Source of the DNA: Roseimicrobium gellanilyticum
GTDB taxonomy: Bacteria > Verrucomicrobiota > Verrucomicrobiia > Verrucomicrobiales > Verrucomicrobiaceae
Assembly: GCF_003315205.1 (NCBI RefSeq)
Contig: NZ_QNRR01000003.1
Coordinates: forward strand, 186,001 to 250,000
Length of the DNA stretch: 64,000 nt
Reading direction: 5' to 3'
A model generated the notes under the pieces. That model had not been told where the DNA came from and searched no databases. It saw only the letters and a program-made list of their open reading frames with translations. Both the position numbers and the translations under genes were made by a program. This document shows positions 19,301 through 28,665 of this stretch, piece after piece (the first letter of the stretch is position 1; the number at the start of each line of letters is the position of its first letter).

Positions 19301-19544
19301 ATTCGCTCTCGTCCGGCTTGCCTGGCACGATGGACTTCATCGTCAGGACGTTTTCCCTGTCATCGAGACGCAGGTCCGCCTTGCGCTGCTTCACATCCTG
19401 TCCGTGGCACTTCAGGCAATGCTCGGCGAGGATGGGTTTGACTTGGAAGTTGTAACTGACGGGTGCGGACTCGTCCGCGAAGGCTCCCATCGCGGTACCA
19501 AGCACCGCAAGCCCAAGCAGAAGTTTTCGCATAGAAACTGGCAT
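16383..19544 (-). CDS. DUF1549/DUF1553 protein with N-terminal cytochrome c (PSCyt1) and LamG-like domain
   Basis: The 1053-residue protein has a signal peptide ([17 protein letters not shown]). A planctomycete-type cytochrome motif follows (CLKCHG near residue 43, then [17 protein letters not shown]). Next comes DUF1549 ([23 protein letters not shown] and [13 protein letters not shown]), then a concanavalin/LamG-like domain ([15 protein letters not shown]...[17 protein letters not shown]) around residues 450-650. DUF1553 ends the protein ([27 protein letters not shown] through [13 protein letters not shown]). The LamG insertion points to carbohydrate binding. The second copy in this window has a discoidin-type domain instead. 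It is first of a two-gene operon with DUF1501. ATGs exist at 19544 and 19532; the second starts directly at the signal peptide. The biochemical role of the family is unknown. Confidence 0.92.
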   Translation of the reverse strand: MPVSMRKLLLGLAVLGTAMGAFADESAPVSYNFQVKPILAEHCLKCHGQDVKQRKADLRLDDRENVLTMKSIVPGKPDESELLKRLVTHDPDDIMPPPKEQRPLTPEQIGIIRRWIEEGATYEKHWAFIPPQKPEMPVLRSYESRVKAPVDAFVLAKLEKGGITPAAEISREDWLRRVTFDLTGLPPTLAELDAFLADTSPEAFEKVTERLLSGEAYGEHMAVAWLDVARYADTYGRHEDHDCLTWPYRDWVVRAFNTNVPYDKFVLWQTAGDMLPGATQDMYLATAFNRLPQQSNEAGSDEEEFRQDIIADRVRTNGITFMGLSLECARCHDHKYDPISTKDYYSIAAFLNNIDECGLYTVYTDSIPAPTMFVYKDKGEEKRHAEVRFEIAAQEMARASLLPTARERFMQWIRSGDAEVAAAKPLVRLEFEEMTEDKKFANLAQPQFPASVRLKSKVMPGRNGNGLHFRGDNHVSIPGAGDWTRTQPFSTSFWIQPMKETARAVIMHHSRAGLDAGSRGYEVIIEDGKPSFALCHFWPGNAIRIRAKQKLPLNQLTHITATYDGSSKAKGLRMYINGVAADCDIVRDNLYKDITYAQVYIDKDKVEDSMLGLAGRKNDNYLTDAIVDDFRLYGCELSPVEARLIAGTGGPVARQEWFEWYLREKDPEWKAQTEALQKLRDEENQLSMKMQEIMVMRELPEAKRRETRILDRGRFDSPTDKVSPDTPASVFAFPPEFPRNRLGYAQWLVDRRNPLTARVFVNRMWQQFFGRGISGTSEDFGIQGELPANPELLDWLAVWFMDNGWDVKALARMLVLSGTYRQSSTPAAPELLIQDPENKLLARGPRVRLTAEQLRDNALAVSGLLDKRLGGEPVKPYQPAGLWEDSGTQHDYVQSTGKDLFRRSVYTFWRRTLPPPSMSVFDAPTREFCKARREKSATPLQALVLFNDPQFLEAARVLAERLVREHPSDDCARAKTAFRLLTAKELDPAACDILVGLVKQARENFTNRRSEADALRRKNGEAAVDDKLDAVEVAATTMLTRALLAYDECVMKP

Positions 19545-19700
19545 TCAGAGGGAATTTCGCCCGGACACTACCCGAGTATTTCAAGGCATCAAGCACCAAG
19601 CCTGCCACTGCCTTCGGAAGGAGTAAAATGATCCGGAAATGACACGAATCCAAGCTTCTAGGCTCTATGAACCCCATTGTGCAAAACGTGGCGATTCACA

Positions 19701-19739
19701 ATTTTTCCCAGCTAAAAACAACAAACGCGTGGGAAAAAT
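19701..19739. promoter_or_regulatory. 10-bp perfect inverted repeat in a divergent promoter region
   Basis: ATTTTTCCCA (19701-19710) and TGGGAAAAAT (19730-19739) are exact reverse complements separated by 19 bases. They lie in the 246-base gap between the leftward DUF1553 gene and the rightward glycosyltransferase gene. The spacing suits an operator for a dimeric regulator. No regulator is assigned. Confidence 0.4.
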
Positions 19740-19790
19740 CGGCTGGACGGAATCTGAAACTGGCTAAGCATCAGCCTCGCCGCTTTTGCC

Positions 19791-21725
19791 ATGCCCCGCC
19801 TCCGCTCTCTGTTTACCCCCCTGAATTTTGGGCGCCTGATCCTCTTGGGAGTGCTGCTATTTTCTGCGGAACAACTCGACGAAATGCGCCCGCCGTGGAA
19901 ATCCGCGTGGGCCCGCCACCGCGCGGAAGGCAAGGAACCGACCTTCAACGAGCATCTCTCGACCGGCCTCTGGTACGGCGCTGCAGCGCGGGTGGGCCTG
20001 TGCGGCCTGCTGCTGGTGGTCTCTCTGGGGTGGGGAGTGAAAAGGGAGCCCGGCAGCGGAACGACGTTCATGCTGGGAAAAAAGACGGATCCCCAGCTGT
20101 CCCCACAAGTCTTTGGCGTAGTGCTTGGAGTCATTGTGCTCGGCGCTCTGGCCATGCGGCTTCCCAGAATGGACCACTCCTTCTGGGGAGATGAGGCCCA
20201 TGCCGTGGGAGCGTACATCCACGGGAACTTCCGCCCGGTGGACAAAACCCAGCTCGATGGCCCCCTGTTTTTTGAGCAACCCACTTGGGAGCAAACCTTC
20301 TTCAGCGCCCGCCATGGGGCGAACAATCACGTGGTCTTCAGCGCCACGAGCCGCTTGTGCCTGAATCTCTGGCAGAAAATCACCGGCCAGCCACACACTG
20401 CTTTCACGGAGTGGATCATCCGGTTGCCTGTTCTGATCGCAGGACTGGGTGCCTTGATCACCATGGCTCTGCTCCTCAAGAGGTGGGGGGCTCCCTTGCC
20501 GGGACTGATGACCGCCGCATTCCTCACGATGCATCCGTGGCATGTGCGCTATGGCGTGGAGGCACGTGGTTATGCCTTCATGCTGCTCTTCGTACCGGCG
20601 TTTCTCATTTGTCTGACGAATGCCCTGGAGAAAAATCGCTGGCGGGACTGGCTGGCGGTGGCGCTGATGGAGTTCCTCATCATGTACTCATGGGCGGGCG
20701 TCATGTATGCGCTGGCGATGGTGAATGTGGCGGCCGCAGCCCTCATGCTGATGCGCCGGGACCGTCTGCCACTCCTGATACGGTGGCTCACCGCGAACCT
20801 GCTGGCAGCAGCGGTCTTCGTTTCCCTGTATCTTCCCCACGTGCCGCAGATCGAAAGTGCGCGACGACGCCTTCTCTGGCTCAAGGGGCTGCCAATGGAC
20901 AAGGTGTGGTTCCACAATCTGCTCACGCAGCCCTTCACCGGCATTTCATATCATGAGCAGTATGCCACCAATCCACATGAGCTGAGCTGGGAACGTCTGC
21001 TGTCCCAATCTCCCGTACTCACGGGCGTCGGATTCGTGGTCTTGTTTGGCGCATTCACACTGGGTTTCTTTGTCATGTGGCGACGTAGCAAGCCGGTGGC
21101 GTTGGTGGTGACCAGTGTGCTCTCTGCCGCGATTATCTGCACACTCCACTTCAAATACATCCTCGAGGACGAACTGCGCCCCTGGTACCTCATCTTCACC
21201 CTCCCCTTCCTCGCCATGTGTGTGGCTTTGGGCTGGCTGGAAGCAGCATGCTTCTGTGCGCGATGCGTGCCCCAACGATGGAGGAACATGACTTTCGCAA
21301 ACACGATGATTGCGCTGGTCCTGCTGATGAGCGCGTCCCTGTGGCCTGCAAATGCAAGCCTGGTCTCAATGGCGGAGGAAAACTACAAGGGCGCCGTGGC
21401 AGCCACCATCGCGCGTCATGAACCCTTCTCTCCCGATGCCACCTCCGGCGTGTTGACCGTCTGGCTCTGGCGCTTCTCAGCGCTCTACGATCCGCGCGGA
21501 GAAAGCCGCGCCCGCGACCTCGCCACCGTGCAGCCCTATATGGAGAGGGCACTCCAAACAGGCAAGGAACTGTATGTCATCGTGGGCTTCCGTGATCTGG
21601 CCCAACTCAAAAGCGCGGACATCCTTGCGGTGTTGGAAGACACCGCCCGCTTCGAGCGCACCGCAACCTTCCACTCACGTGAATCCCTGCACTCACTGGA
21701 TGTGTACCGCATGAAACGGCCGTGA
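19791..21725 (+). CDS. GT39-like polytopic membrane glycosyltransferase
   Basis: The 644-residue integral membrane protein resembles the GT-C fold glycosyltransferases of family 39 (ArnT/dolichol-P-mannose type), which use lipid-linked sugars. The key feature is the first periplasmic loop with the acidic motif MDHSFWGDEAHAVGAY, where the DE pair is the usual catalytic or metal site. About eleven hydrophobic segments follow, with the conserved sequence LTMHPWHVRYGVEARGYAFMLLF characteristic of bacterial PMT_2/GT39-like proteins. The C-terminal hydrophilic part (from about residue 520) is predicted periplasmic. The acceptor could be a lipid, glycan or protein, which cannot be decided. It stands alone, divergent from the DUF1553 gene and convergent with the hydrolase gene. 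The ATG at 19791 immediately precedes the first hydrophobic segment. Confidence 0.8.
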   Translation: MPRLRSLFTPLNFGRLILLGVLLFSAEQLDEMRPPWKSAWARHRAEGKEPTFNEHLSTGLWYGAAARVGLCGLLLVVSLGWGVKREPGSGTTFMLGKKTDPQLSPQVFGVVLGVIVLGALAMRLPRMDHSFWGDEAHAVGAYIHGNFRPVDKTQLDGPLFFEQPTWEQTFFSARHGANNHVVFSATSRLCLNLWQKITGQPHTAFTEWIIRLPVLIAGLGALITMALLLKRWGAPLPGLMTAAFLTMHPWHVRYGVEARGYAFMLLFVPAFLICLTNALEKNRWRDWLAVALMEFLIMYSWAGVMYALAMVNVAAAALMLMRRDRLPLLIRWLTANLLAAAVFVSLYLPHVPQIESARRRLLWLKGLPMDKVWFHNLLTQPFTGISYHEQYATNPHELSWERLLSQSPVLTGVGFVVLFGAFTLGFFVMWRRSKPVALVVTSVLSAAIICTLHFKYILEDELRPWYLIFTLPFLAMCVALGWLEAACFCARCVPQRWRNMTFANTMIALVLLMSASLWPANASLVSMAEENYKGAVAATIARHEPFSPDATSGVLTVWLWRFSALYDPRGESRARDLATVQPYMERALQTGKELYVIVGFRDLAQLKSADILAVLEDTARFERTATFHSRESLHSLDVYRMKRP

Positions 21726-21774
21726 GGAAGCCGGGCGATGCAATCCAAGTCTTCCGGAGACGCCTTCCACGTTA

Positions 21775-23961
21775 CTACTCCGCCGCCATCTTCGGCACAT
21801 CGCGTCGGGAGAAGCCAGCTTTCTTTTCCTTCCCCCACTCCAGCTTGTCACTCACTTGCTGGGGATAGGACCAGGCTTCCTTGTCATCATCATAGACAAT
21901 GACGCGCGTGCGCTCGCTCGCCATGGCAACTGCCTGTGGCATGTCGAGGTATTTCAGCACATTCAGATAGATGGGTCCCTCCGCGTGTGAGCGCGGCACT
22001 TCGTGCAGGTCCAGGCGCGTGATGCCGTTTTCAAACAAGCTCGCGTAAACTGCATTCCCGGCCTGCAGGCGGCTGGCCTGCAACCAGAGCTTCGTGTTCT
22101 CCAGCCCGCTGAACGATCTCACAGCCCGAATGGCGCAAAGGATGTCCCAAGTCTGCTGACCTTCCAACGTCTGCCCCAGCAGGTAAAAACGGCGCAGACG
22201 TTGGGCCCGGGCTTTGTCAGCGCTGGCTTTTTCCTTTGCACTGCTGCCGTCCACCGACTTGTCCCACGCAGTGGGTCCGATACCACGTGGACACACATAG
22301 GCCATCCCCCACTTGAAGTTCTGGAACATCTTCTTCTCCTGCTCGAATGCCTTCGCATCAGATTGCGGAGGCATGCCGCTGGGGAAACACTCAGGAAACT
22401 TCGAACCGTACGTGGAGACGAACTCAGTCCATCCCTGCTCATCGAGCACGTTGAGGACCACCAGTTCCAAATCCTTGTGCCCAAGCCCTGCACGATGTGC
22501 CAGATACACCGGCAATTTCGCACCTTGATTCCGCCGAAGCAGCAGGTCACTCCATGCTTCATCGACCACGGTCATCACCACGCCGTCCGCCTCGTTCATC
22601 TTTTGAAGTGTCAGGCTGGGAGCCTTCTGTTCTTCCCTGGGAACTGGCCAGCTTCGAAAGACCTTCTCACGCAACGCGTTCATGGAGCGTTCGCGCCACT
22701 CCTTCCATTGATCAGCATTTTCAGAATTGGCTGGCGCTGGAGCCTTCGCCACGAAGGTTTCATCAATCTTCGTGTTCCTTTCGTCCTTGGGGAGCTCGGT
22801 GAAGACTCGTAGCTTCTCCATCGGAATGCCCTTCACCGCCGGTGAATCCAGTGTGCTCATGAGTTCCGCGCCCTGCAGGAACCGTGTCATCCAATGGAAC
22901 TCACCCACATTGAGCGGCTGGGTATCCATGTGCGGTCCTTCCGCAAACTGCAGGCCGATATTCTTCTCCGCATCGAGCAGCTTGTAGATGCGACGGACGT
23001 TTTGATAGATGTTGAAGACCCCATCAATCGGGAAGATGCGATCCTTGTCCGTGTTCACAATGCACAGGGGGCGTGGTGCCACGAGAGCCGCCACGGTTTC
23101 GTAGTCCCACTGGTAGGTGTTCACCATGAACATGCAGTCGCAGTGTCCTTCCACGCACCCGTCCACCACATGATTGCGCAAGGTGGTAATGCCGGCGGTG
23201 GGCGCTGCGGCCTTGATACGCTCATCCAGTGCCGCCACCCACCAGGAGTACGCGCCGCCACCGCTGCGTCCCGTGACACCAAAGCGCGTCTTGTCCACTT
23301 CAGGACGTGACTCCAGATAGTCTAGGGCACGGATGCCCGCCCATGCCTCCACGCCAGCGGGTGTGTAGCCACGCGCCATCCACCACCAGCGTCCCTTGCT
23401 GTAGGTGCCATGATGCTCGCCGCGAATTTCACCGAGCTGCACGGTATCGATGACAAGACACACGAAGCCATGCTTCGCATACCACACCCCGTGGTGCTCG
23501 TAGCCCGTCTTGTTCCCGTAGCTGATGCCGTCCTTCATCTTGCTGGAGTGCCCACAGACGTAGAGGACGGCGGGCAGGGGCTTCTCCACCTGCTTGGGAC
23601 GATAGAGATTCGCCGTGACATACAGGCCGGGCATCGACTGGTAGTGGAGGTTCTCCACAATGATGCCCTCATGCTCGAACTCTCCGGTCTTCGTCGCCTT
23701 CAGGTCCGTGCGGAGAGGCATGGGATCGAGCCCGAGCATCTCCGCAAGCTGGCGGCGGTACTCATCCTTTTTCAAAAGCCAGTCTTCCTTCGTCTTGATT
23801 TCACGGGCCAGCTGTCCCTCAAGGCGGCCGACCTCGGTTTTGAAGTTACCACGCAGAGCATCCAGCTGGGAATTCCCCTGCTCCGTGTCGAACTGGGCGA
23901 GAACTCCGGAGGAAGGCTGGCTCAACAGAGCCGCGGCAAGCAGGAGAAAGCGGATGCGCAT
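21775..23961 (-). CDS. Secreted alpha/beta hydrolase (acetyl-xylan-esterase-like)
   Basis: The signal peptide (FLLLAAALLSQPSSGVLA) precedes a 728-residue protein of the large two-part alpha/beta hydrolases common in polysaccharide-degrading Planctomycetes and Verrucomicrobia. The nucleophile elbow is VTGRSGGGAYSWW with Ser233. The likely acid is Asp305 or Asp307 (IVNTDKDRIFP) and the likely base His344 (AEGPHMDTQP). The region around LPAVLYVCGHSS and FVCLVIDTVQLGEIRG matches the acetyl-xylan-esterase/cephalosporin-C-deacetylase-like group. The C-terminal 300 residues look like a second, degenerate domain. The substrate, presumably an acylated polysaccharide, is inferred. It lies 58 bases after the antiporter stop point and may be a separate unit. 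Confidence 0.8.
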   Translation of the reverse strand: MRIRFLLLAAALLSQPSSGVLAQFDTEQGNSQLDALRGNFKTEVGRLEGQLAREIKTKEDWLLKKDEYRRQLAEMLGLDPMPLRTDLKATKTGEFEHEGIIVENLHYQSMPGLYVTANLYRPKQVEKPLPAVLYVCGHSSKMKDGISYGNKTGYEHHGVWYAKHGFVCLVIDTVQLGEIRGEHHGTYSKGRWWWMARGYTPAGVEAWAGIRALDYLESRPEVDKTRFGVTGRSGGGAYSWWVAALDERIKAAAPTAGITTLRNHVVDGCVEGHCDCMFMVNTYQWDYETVAALVAPRPLCIVNTDKDRIFPIDGVFNIYQNVRRIYKLLDAEKNIGLQFAEGPHMDTQPLNVGEFHWMTRFLQGAELMSTLDSPAVKGIPMEKLRVFTELPKDERNTKIDETFVAKAPAPANSENADQWKEWRERSMNALREKVFRSWPVPREEQKAPSLTLQKMNEADGVVMTVVDEAWSDLLLRRNQGAKLPVYLAHRAGLGHKDLELVVLNVLDEQGWTEFVSTYGSKFPECFPSGMPPQSDAKAFEQEKKMFQNFKWGMAYVCPRGIGPTAWDKSVDGSSAKEKASADKARAQRLRRFYLLGQTLEGQQTWDILCAIRAVRSFSGLENTKLWLQASRLQAGNAVYASLFENGITRLDLHEVPRSHAEGPIYLNVLKYLDMPQAVAMASERTRVIVYDDDKEAWSYPQQVSDKLEWGKEKKAGFSRRDVPKMAAE

Positions 23962-24019
23962 TCAATCGAATCGCTGCCACATGGCTCGATCTTGCGGCGA
24001 GATATGCCAGCTTCTCCTA

Positions 24020-25537
24020 CTAAGATGTGGTCCCCAGCGAGGCGCCGTCTGGAGCCTTCCCCCGGTTGCCAAAGAAGGAGAGGAGAGGTCCCGTAAGCAA
24101 CGTGGTAGCGAGCGCCATGATCACCATCATCGTGAAAATCCGTGGTGAGAGGATTCCCATATCGTAGCCGATATTCAAGGCAATGAGCTCCATCAGCCCG
24201 CGGGTGTTCATCAGCGCACCCAGTTGGAGTGACTCCCTCCAGTTCATGCCTGCGAAGCGAGCAGCGCAAGCCGTGCCGCCGAGCTTGCCCAAAGTTGCGA
24301 CCACGATAATCACCAGGCACACGAGCCAGCCAGCCCAGTCATTGAGCAGTCCCAGCTGTGTGCGCAATCCGATGAAGGCAAAGAAGAGCGGCAGCAGCAA
24401 CACTGAGCTGAACTTTTCAACACGCACGGCAATCTTGTGACGGAATCCGTGGGTGTCTGGCATGATGGCCCCGGCCAGGAAAGCACCGAACAGTGCATGA
24501 ATGCCGATCACCTCTGTGAAGAGGGCTGCGGCCACTACCACACATAGTATGGTGGCGAGCACACCTCCCGAAGGCTCATCTTTTCCAAGGCGCGCGGCAC
24601 CAATCCAGCGGGGCAGCCCAGGCCTCACCACAAAGATCATTACCACCATGAACAGCACCAGAAGCAGGAGATTGAGAACGGTGCCTGCGACACCGGTGGA
24701 TTGGGCAAAAGCCACGACAAAGGCCAGAAAGTTCCATGCGGTCACATCACCAATGGCGGCGCAGGTGATTGCCGTGCCACCCAACCTTGTCTTCGTCATG
24801 CCACGCTCCTGCATGATGCGGGCCAGTACAGGAAACGCCGTGATGCTCATCGAGACGCCCATGAACAACGCAAAGGCAGTGAATTTCGCGCCTGGTGCCG
24901 CGAGATTGCTGTAGAGGAAATAGGCGAGAATCACCCCAAGCAAAGCGGGGAACACGATGCTGGCATGGCTCACCAGCACTGCGGTTTGCGCCTTGCTGCG
25001 CACATGCCCAATCTCCAGCTCCATACCCACAGCGAACATGAAGAGGCAAACCCCCACCTGGCTGAGCAACTTCAGCGACTCCATGGAAGACGCCGGGAAT
25101 ACCACCGCAAAAGCATCCGGCGCCACCGCGCCAAATAGTGACGGCCCCAGTAAAATACCCGCGGCCATCTCTCCGATCACGGAGGGCTGTCCCAGCAAGG
25201 TAAACACCTTACCCATCACCCTCGAAGCAGCGATGATGACGAGCAATTGCACAAAGAGATGGGCAAGCGGGCTCTGAAAATGCCCTGCTATCCCGTGCCA
25301 CATGGCATCAAGAGCATTCGCCGACGCAGCGTGCACCGCAGTCGACGGGGCCTTGGCCACCGCTGGCACGCCTTCAGGGACCGGCAGCGATGCACCCCAT
25401 TGCAATACCATCACCATGACCGCGCCAACCGCGGCAAGTGTGATGATGTAAAACAGGGAATTGCGTTTCAACTGCACGGGAGGAATGCGTTCGTAGAGGC
25501 TATGATTCGGTGGCAGAACGTCGATGCAAAGATGCAT
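24020..25537 (-). CDS. CPA2-family cation:proton antiporter (KefB/GerN-like)
   Basis: This monovalent-cation/proton antiporter exchanges Na+ or K+ for H+ across the inner membrane. The 505 residues contain about thirteen membrane segments. The core motif LGQPSVIGEMAAGILLGPSLFG and the ion-binding segment ITCAAIGDVTAWNFLAF, whose Asp is the conserved acidic residue of the CPA superfamily, fix the family. The N-terminal 100 residues add an extra hydrophobic segment and a loop (VPEGVPAVAKAPSTAVHAAS) that many family members lack. There is no C-terminal TrkA-N nucleotide-binding domain, so it is not a full KefB/KefC channel. A hairpin at 25592-25620 separates it from the upstream dehydrogenase gene. 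Confidence 0.9.
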   Translation of the reverse strand: MHLCIDVLPPNHSLYERIPPVQLKRNSLFYIITLAAVGAVMVMVLQWGASLPVPEGVPAVAKAPSTAVHAASANALDAMWHGIAGHFQSPLAHLFVQLLVIIAASRVMGKVFTLLGQPSVIGEMAAGILLGPSLFGAVAPDAFAVVFPASSMESLKLLSQVGVCLFMFAVGMELEIGHVRSKAQTAVLVSHASIVFPALLGVILAYFLYSNLAAPGAKFTAFALFMGVSMSITAFPVLARIMQERGMTKTRLGGTAITCAAIGDVTAWNFLAFVVAFAQSTGVAGTVLNLLLLVLFMVVMIFVVRPGLPRWIGAARLGKDEPSGGVLATILCVVVAAALFTEVIGIHALFGAFLAGAIMPDTHGFRHKIAVRVEKFSSVLLLPLFFAFIGLRTQLGLLNDWAGWLVCLVIIVVATLGKLGGTACAARFAGMNWRESLQLGALMNTRGLMELIALNIGYDMGILSPRIFTMMVIMALATTLLTGPLLSFFGNRGKAPDGASLGTTS

Positions 25538-25591
25538 CCACTCCCGCCAATGGACACCTTTCCCGTGATATCCAAAATACCATTTTATTCT

Positions 25592-25620
25592 GTGACTAAT
25601 GCTGAAGCGGCATGAGTCAC
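25592..25620 (-). terminator. Hairpin between the haem-fused dehydrogenase and antiporter genes
   Basis: GTGACT and AGTCAC (outer six bases) and ATGC and GCAT (inner four) form a ten-pair stem with one internal mismatch. It lies 25 bases after the dehydrogenase stop. There is no T run, so any termination would be weak. Confidence 0.4.
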
Positions 25621-25645
25621 GGAACGCCAGATTTCTGGATGGCCG

Positions 25646-28594
25646 CTATTTCAGTGAGCGCAGCCAAGCCACGAGGTCACACAGTTCCTGCTCGGTCATG
25701 GTGCCATCCAGTCCCATGGGCATGAGGCTCGTGGTGAGGGTGGTGTTCGCTACGATGCTGGCGTGGGGCACGCTCTTCTCCTGGCCGGCCAAATCCACGA
25801 GGAGCAACCCTTCAGCGGTGTGACTGCGGATGAGGCCCATGAGGCTCTGGCCATCGCTGGTCTCGATGGCATGCGCTTCGTAGTCACGTGCCAGCGTGTT
25901 GCTGGGGAACATGATGCTCTCGAGAAGATCACGCTCTGTGCGAATGGCGCCAATCTTCGTGAGGTCCGGGCCGAGCGCGCGCCCGACTTCACCCACCTTG
26001 TGGCAGGCAAGGCAGGTCCCCTTCCCCGTGGCGAAGTGTTTCTTTCCTTCCTCGGCCCTCCCTTGAGTCTGCACTTCGCTGGCCAGGGAGGCGAGTTTCC
26101 GTTTCTTCGCATCGGTGAGCGCCGCCGCCTGCCGGATGGCGGGAGCCACCAAGTCATATGCCTCGGGCAGCGAGTTGGCGAAGGCGGTCTTGAACGCGCT
26201 CTCTTCGATCGCACCGACAACCGGAGATTGAGCGAAGGAACTTGCGAGGGCCTTGATGGTGTCCGCATCCTTCGTCTTGCGCACGAGCTTGAGCATCTCC
26301 TGAAGCTCCAACGGCCCCAGCGTGGGAATCGTCCCCGCAAGCTGCAGCAATTGCTCCTTCATGAGAGGCACGGTGGCCAGCACTCGGGCGGCCTCGATGC
26401 GTGCGGTGACGTTCGTCACGTCTCCGAGCAACTGGGTGAGCAAGGCGAAACCTTCGGGACTCAAGATCTTGCTGCCACGCGAGGTCGCACTCAACGCCTT
26501 GAGGCGGATGGATTGAGGACGCTTCGGATCATTCACCATGGCTTGCAGCACCACGTTGAATCGGTCGCTCTTCAACCGGGTCACAGCTTCGATGAGCAGC
26601 CCCAGATCGCTGGAGCCCGCTTCCGCAAGACTCTTCTCCAGGGGCTCAAGCCATTTCTCATTCGTGATGCCGGTCGTCTGCGTGGAAAGGATGTGCCATG
26701 CCACACGGCGCACGGAGACCTGAGCGCTGCCGAGCATCGCTGCCACGAAATCCTGCACAGGCACCTCCTTGAAATGCGCCTCGATAATCTCCGCGGCCAT
26801 CTGCAGCTTCATCTCAGATGCAGGAGACTCCTCCAGCCACTTCTGCATTACCGGCAGCATGACTTCGCCACCGTTCGGCATGGCACACGCCGTACGACGA
26901 ATGGCATTGGCAAGACCGGAATCCCCAGCCGCGTTCACATTTCTGGCCGCTGACAGCAGTGAGGCAGCTGCATCGGCCTGATTCTCACCCTGCGATGCGA
27001 GGACCAGAAGGCGGCTGGCCAACAATTCATTTCGCGTATCGATGGGTGGAAGCCCCCCCTTGGCAAACAACGCTTGCGCGGCATGCATAATAGCATGCTC
27101 CAGCGCTGGCTCCACAGCTGAATCGAGCAGCTTCAGCACCGCATCGCGCACCTGGGGATTCTTGCCCGGATGCTCTGCGATCCACTGGCACGCCTGCACC
27201 TTGGCGCGGGCATTCTGATTCCCAGTCAGTTGCTTCAACGCCTCATTCTCATCGCGGATCTCCCAGGACTCCTTCCAGAATTTCAGGGTGTTGACCACCT
27301 TGGCCAATCCTCCCTTCACATCCTTTCTTCGCACGCGATACACTGCGCCCTTCGCCTCCGGCTTGGCCATGAGACTGCTGGGACAGCCAATGCGGAACCA
27401 TCCACCTGTATCCAGCACGAGCAGGTCGCCCAGTTCATCCTCGATCACGTCCGTGAAATGCACGTCCGGCGAATCCGGCAGCCGGAGGAACTCATGCTCC
27501 GTGGCCTTGTAAGTCACACCATGCGGCAGCAACTCCATACGCACCACCCGCTGGGTGTTGAAGTGGGTCACGAACATGCTCAACAGTCCGGCTTGTTGCT
27601 CCACCGTGGAATTCTTTGGGTCGAACAATCCACTCTTGGAAATCACACACCCACTCACCGCCACGTGGCCGAAATTATGAATCACCGGCATATGTTCCAA
27701 CGTGCGTGGCAGACCTTCAATGGCCTTCATCATGTCTGCCCGCTCATACACGCCCCCCTGCAGCCAGTGCATGAGTGTATCCCCACGCGGCTGGGAGTAG
27801 TAGAGGTTGCAGGTGCCGATGATGTCCCCACTGGGCGTGAAATCGATCTCCGTAGGGTTGTCCGCGCACCCCAGGGAATGCCACCGCACATCGCCGCCAT
27901 CCGGCTCGCAGGACCAGATGCCACTGGCCAGTCCTTCATGCACGAGAGTGCCATCCTTCTGCGCCACCTTGTGCCCCTTGCGCCCATGGCACCAGTAGAG
28001 CCTCCCGTTCGGATGCAGGAATGGTCCGTGCACATCTGCCGCATTGCCGGTGTACTCGAATCCACCCACGATCATCTCACGTTGTTCTGCCACGCCGTTG
28101 CCATCCGCATCCGTCAGTTTCCAAATGCCGGGAGGTGAAGCCACATACAGGCTGCCCTTCAGCCACACCGCGCCCTGGGGAAAAGTCAGCTTGTCTGCGA
28201 AGACCGTGCTCTTCTCGAAAACACCATCGTGATCCGCGTCCTCCAGCATCAACACGCGGTTGGGCGGATTCTCTTCGAGCCGTTTCTTGTTCCAGTTCAG
28301 TCCCACCGCATCCCCCAGGAACAAGCGCCCCTTGTCATCCAGGCAGCCCATGATGGGATGCGTGACCAGCGGGGCCGCTGCTGCCGTGACCAGCTCCCAG
28401 CCTTCCGGCAGCGTGGCCTTGGGTGCCTGAGATTTCATCCCTGCAACGGCTGCGGCATCTGCCGACACCACCACTGGTCGGATCGCGTCTGCAGGAATCG
28501 TCTTGGACTCATCCGGCTTGAGATCTGCGGCAGCAAGATCGCCAGCTGCTCCGAGGTGGAGTGCTGCAAGAAAAGCAAGAACGCGGTGAGGCAT
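25646..28594 (-). CDS. PVC-type membrane-bound dehydrogenase with HEAT-like region and C-terminal cytochrome c domain
   Basis: The 982-residue exported protein matches the Pirellula/Verrucomicrobium-type architecture. A signal peptide leads into a beta-propeller dehydrogenase-like domain (HPIMGCLDDKGRLFLGDAVG, NRVLMLEDADHDGVFEKSTVF, LYVASPPGIWKLTDADGNGV). A long alpha-helical HEAT-like region follows (about residues 430-840). The C-terminal haem domain has CLACHK starting at Cys861 and continues VGRALGPDLTKIGAIRT and SIMFPSNTLARDYEA. The closing LMPMGLDGTMTEQELCDLVAWLRSL supplies a candidate Met axial ligand. The propeller resembles quinoprotein sugar dehydrogenases, so electrons from a sugar-like substrate could pass to the haem. 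The substrate is unknown. Confidence 0.92.
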   Translation of the reverse strand: MPHRVLAFLAALHLGAAGDLAAADLKPDESKTIPADAIRPVVVSADAAAVAGMKSQAPKATLPEGWELVTAAAAPLVTHPIMGCLDDKGRLFLGDAVGLNWNKKRLEENPPNRVLMLEDADHDGVFEKSTVFADKLTFPQGAVWLKGSLYVASPPGIWKLTDADGNGVAEQREMIVGGFEYTGNAADVHGPFLHPNGRLYWCHGRKGHKVAQKDGTLVHEGLASGIWSCEPDGGDVRWHSLGCADNPTEIDFTPSGDIIGTCNLYYSQPRGDTLMHWLQGGVYERADMMKAIEGLPRTLEHMPVIHNFGHVAVSGCVISKSGLFDPKNSTVEQQAGLLSMFVTHFNTQRVVRMELLPHGVTYKATEHEFLRLPDSPDVHFTDVIEDELGDLLVLDTGGWFRIGCPSSLMAKPEAKGAVYRVRRKDVKGGLAKVVNTLKFWKESWEIRDENEALKQLTGNQNARAKVQACQWIAEHPGKNPQVRDAVLKLLDSAVEPALEHAIMHAAQALFAKGGLPPIDTRNELLASRLLVLASQGENQADAAASLLSAARNVNAAGDSGLANAIRRTACAMPNGGEVMLPVMQKWLEESPASEMKLQMAAEIIEAHFKEVPVQDFVAAMLGSAQVSVRRVAWHILSTQTTGITNEKWLEPLEKSLAEAGSSDLGLLIEAVTRLKSDRFNVVLQAMVNDPKRPQSIRLKALSATSRGSKILSPEGFALLTQLLGDVTNVTARIEAARVLATVPLMKEQLLQLAGTIPTLGPLELQEMLKLVRKTKDADTIKALASSFAQSPVVGAIEESAFKTAFANSLPEAYDLVAPAIRQAAALTDAKKRKLASLASEVQTQGRAEEGKKHFATGKGTCLACHKVGEVGRALGPDLTKIGAIRTERDLLESIMFPSNTLARDYEAHAIETSDGQSLMGLIRSHTAEGLLLVDLAGQEKSVPHASIVANTTLTTSLMPMGLDGTMTEQELCDLVAWLRSLK

Positions 28595-28665
28595 GCGATG
28601 GATACGCGATGCGCCGGAGCCCCTTGCAATACCAGGCTCTCCGGCGATGCCTCTACGGTGACCGG

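Noticed and set aside
17871-19631. 586-codon plus-strand frame opposite the DUF1549/DUF1553 gene
   Set aside because: The minus strand carries unmistakable cytochrome and DUF1549 motifs; the plus frame is its shadow.
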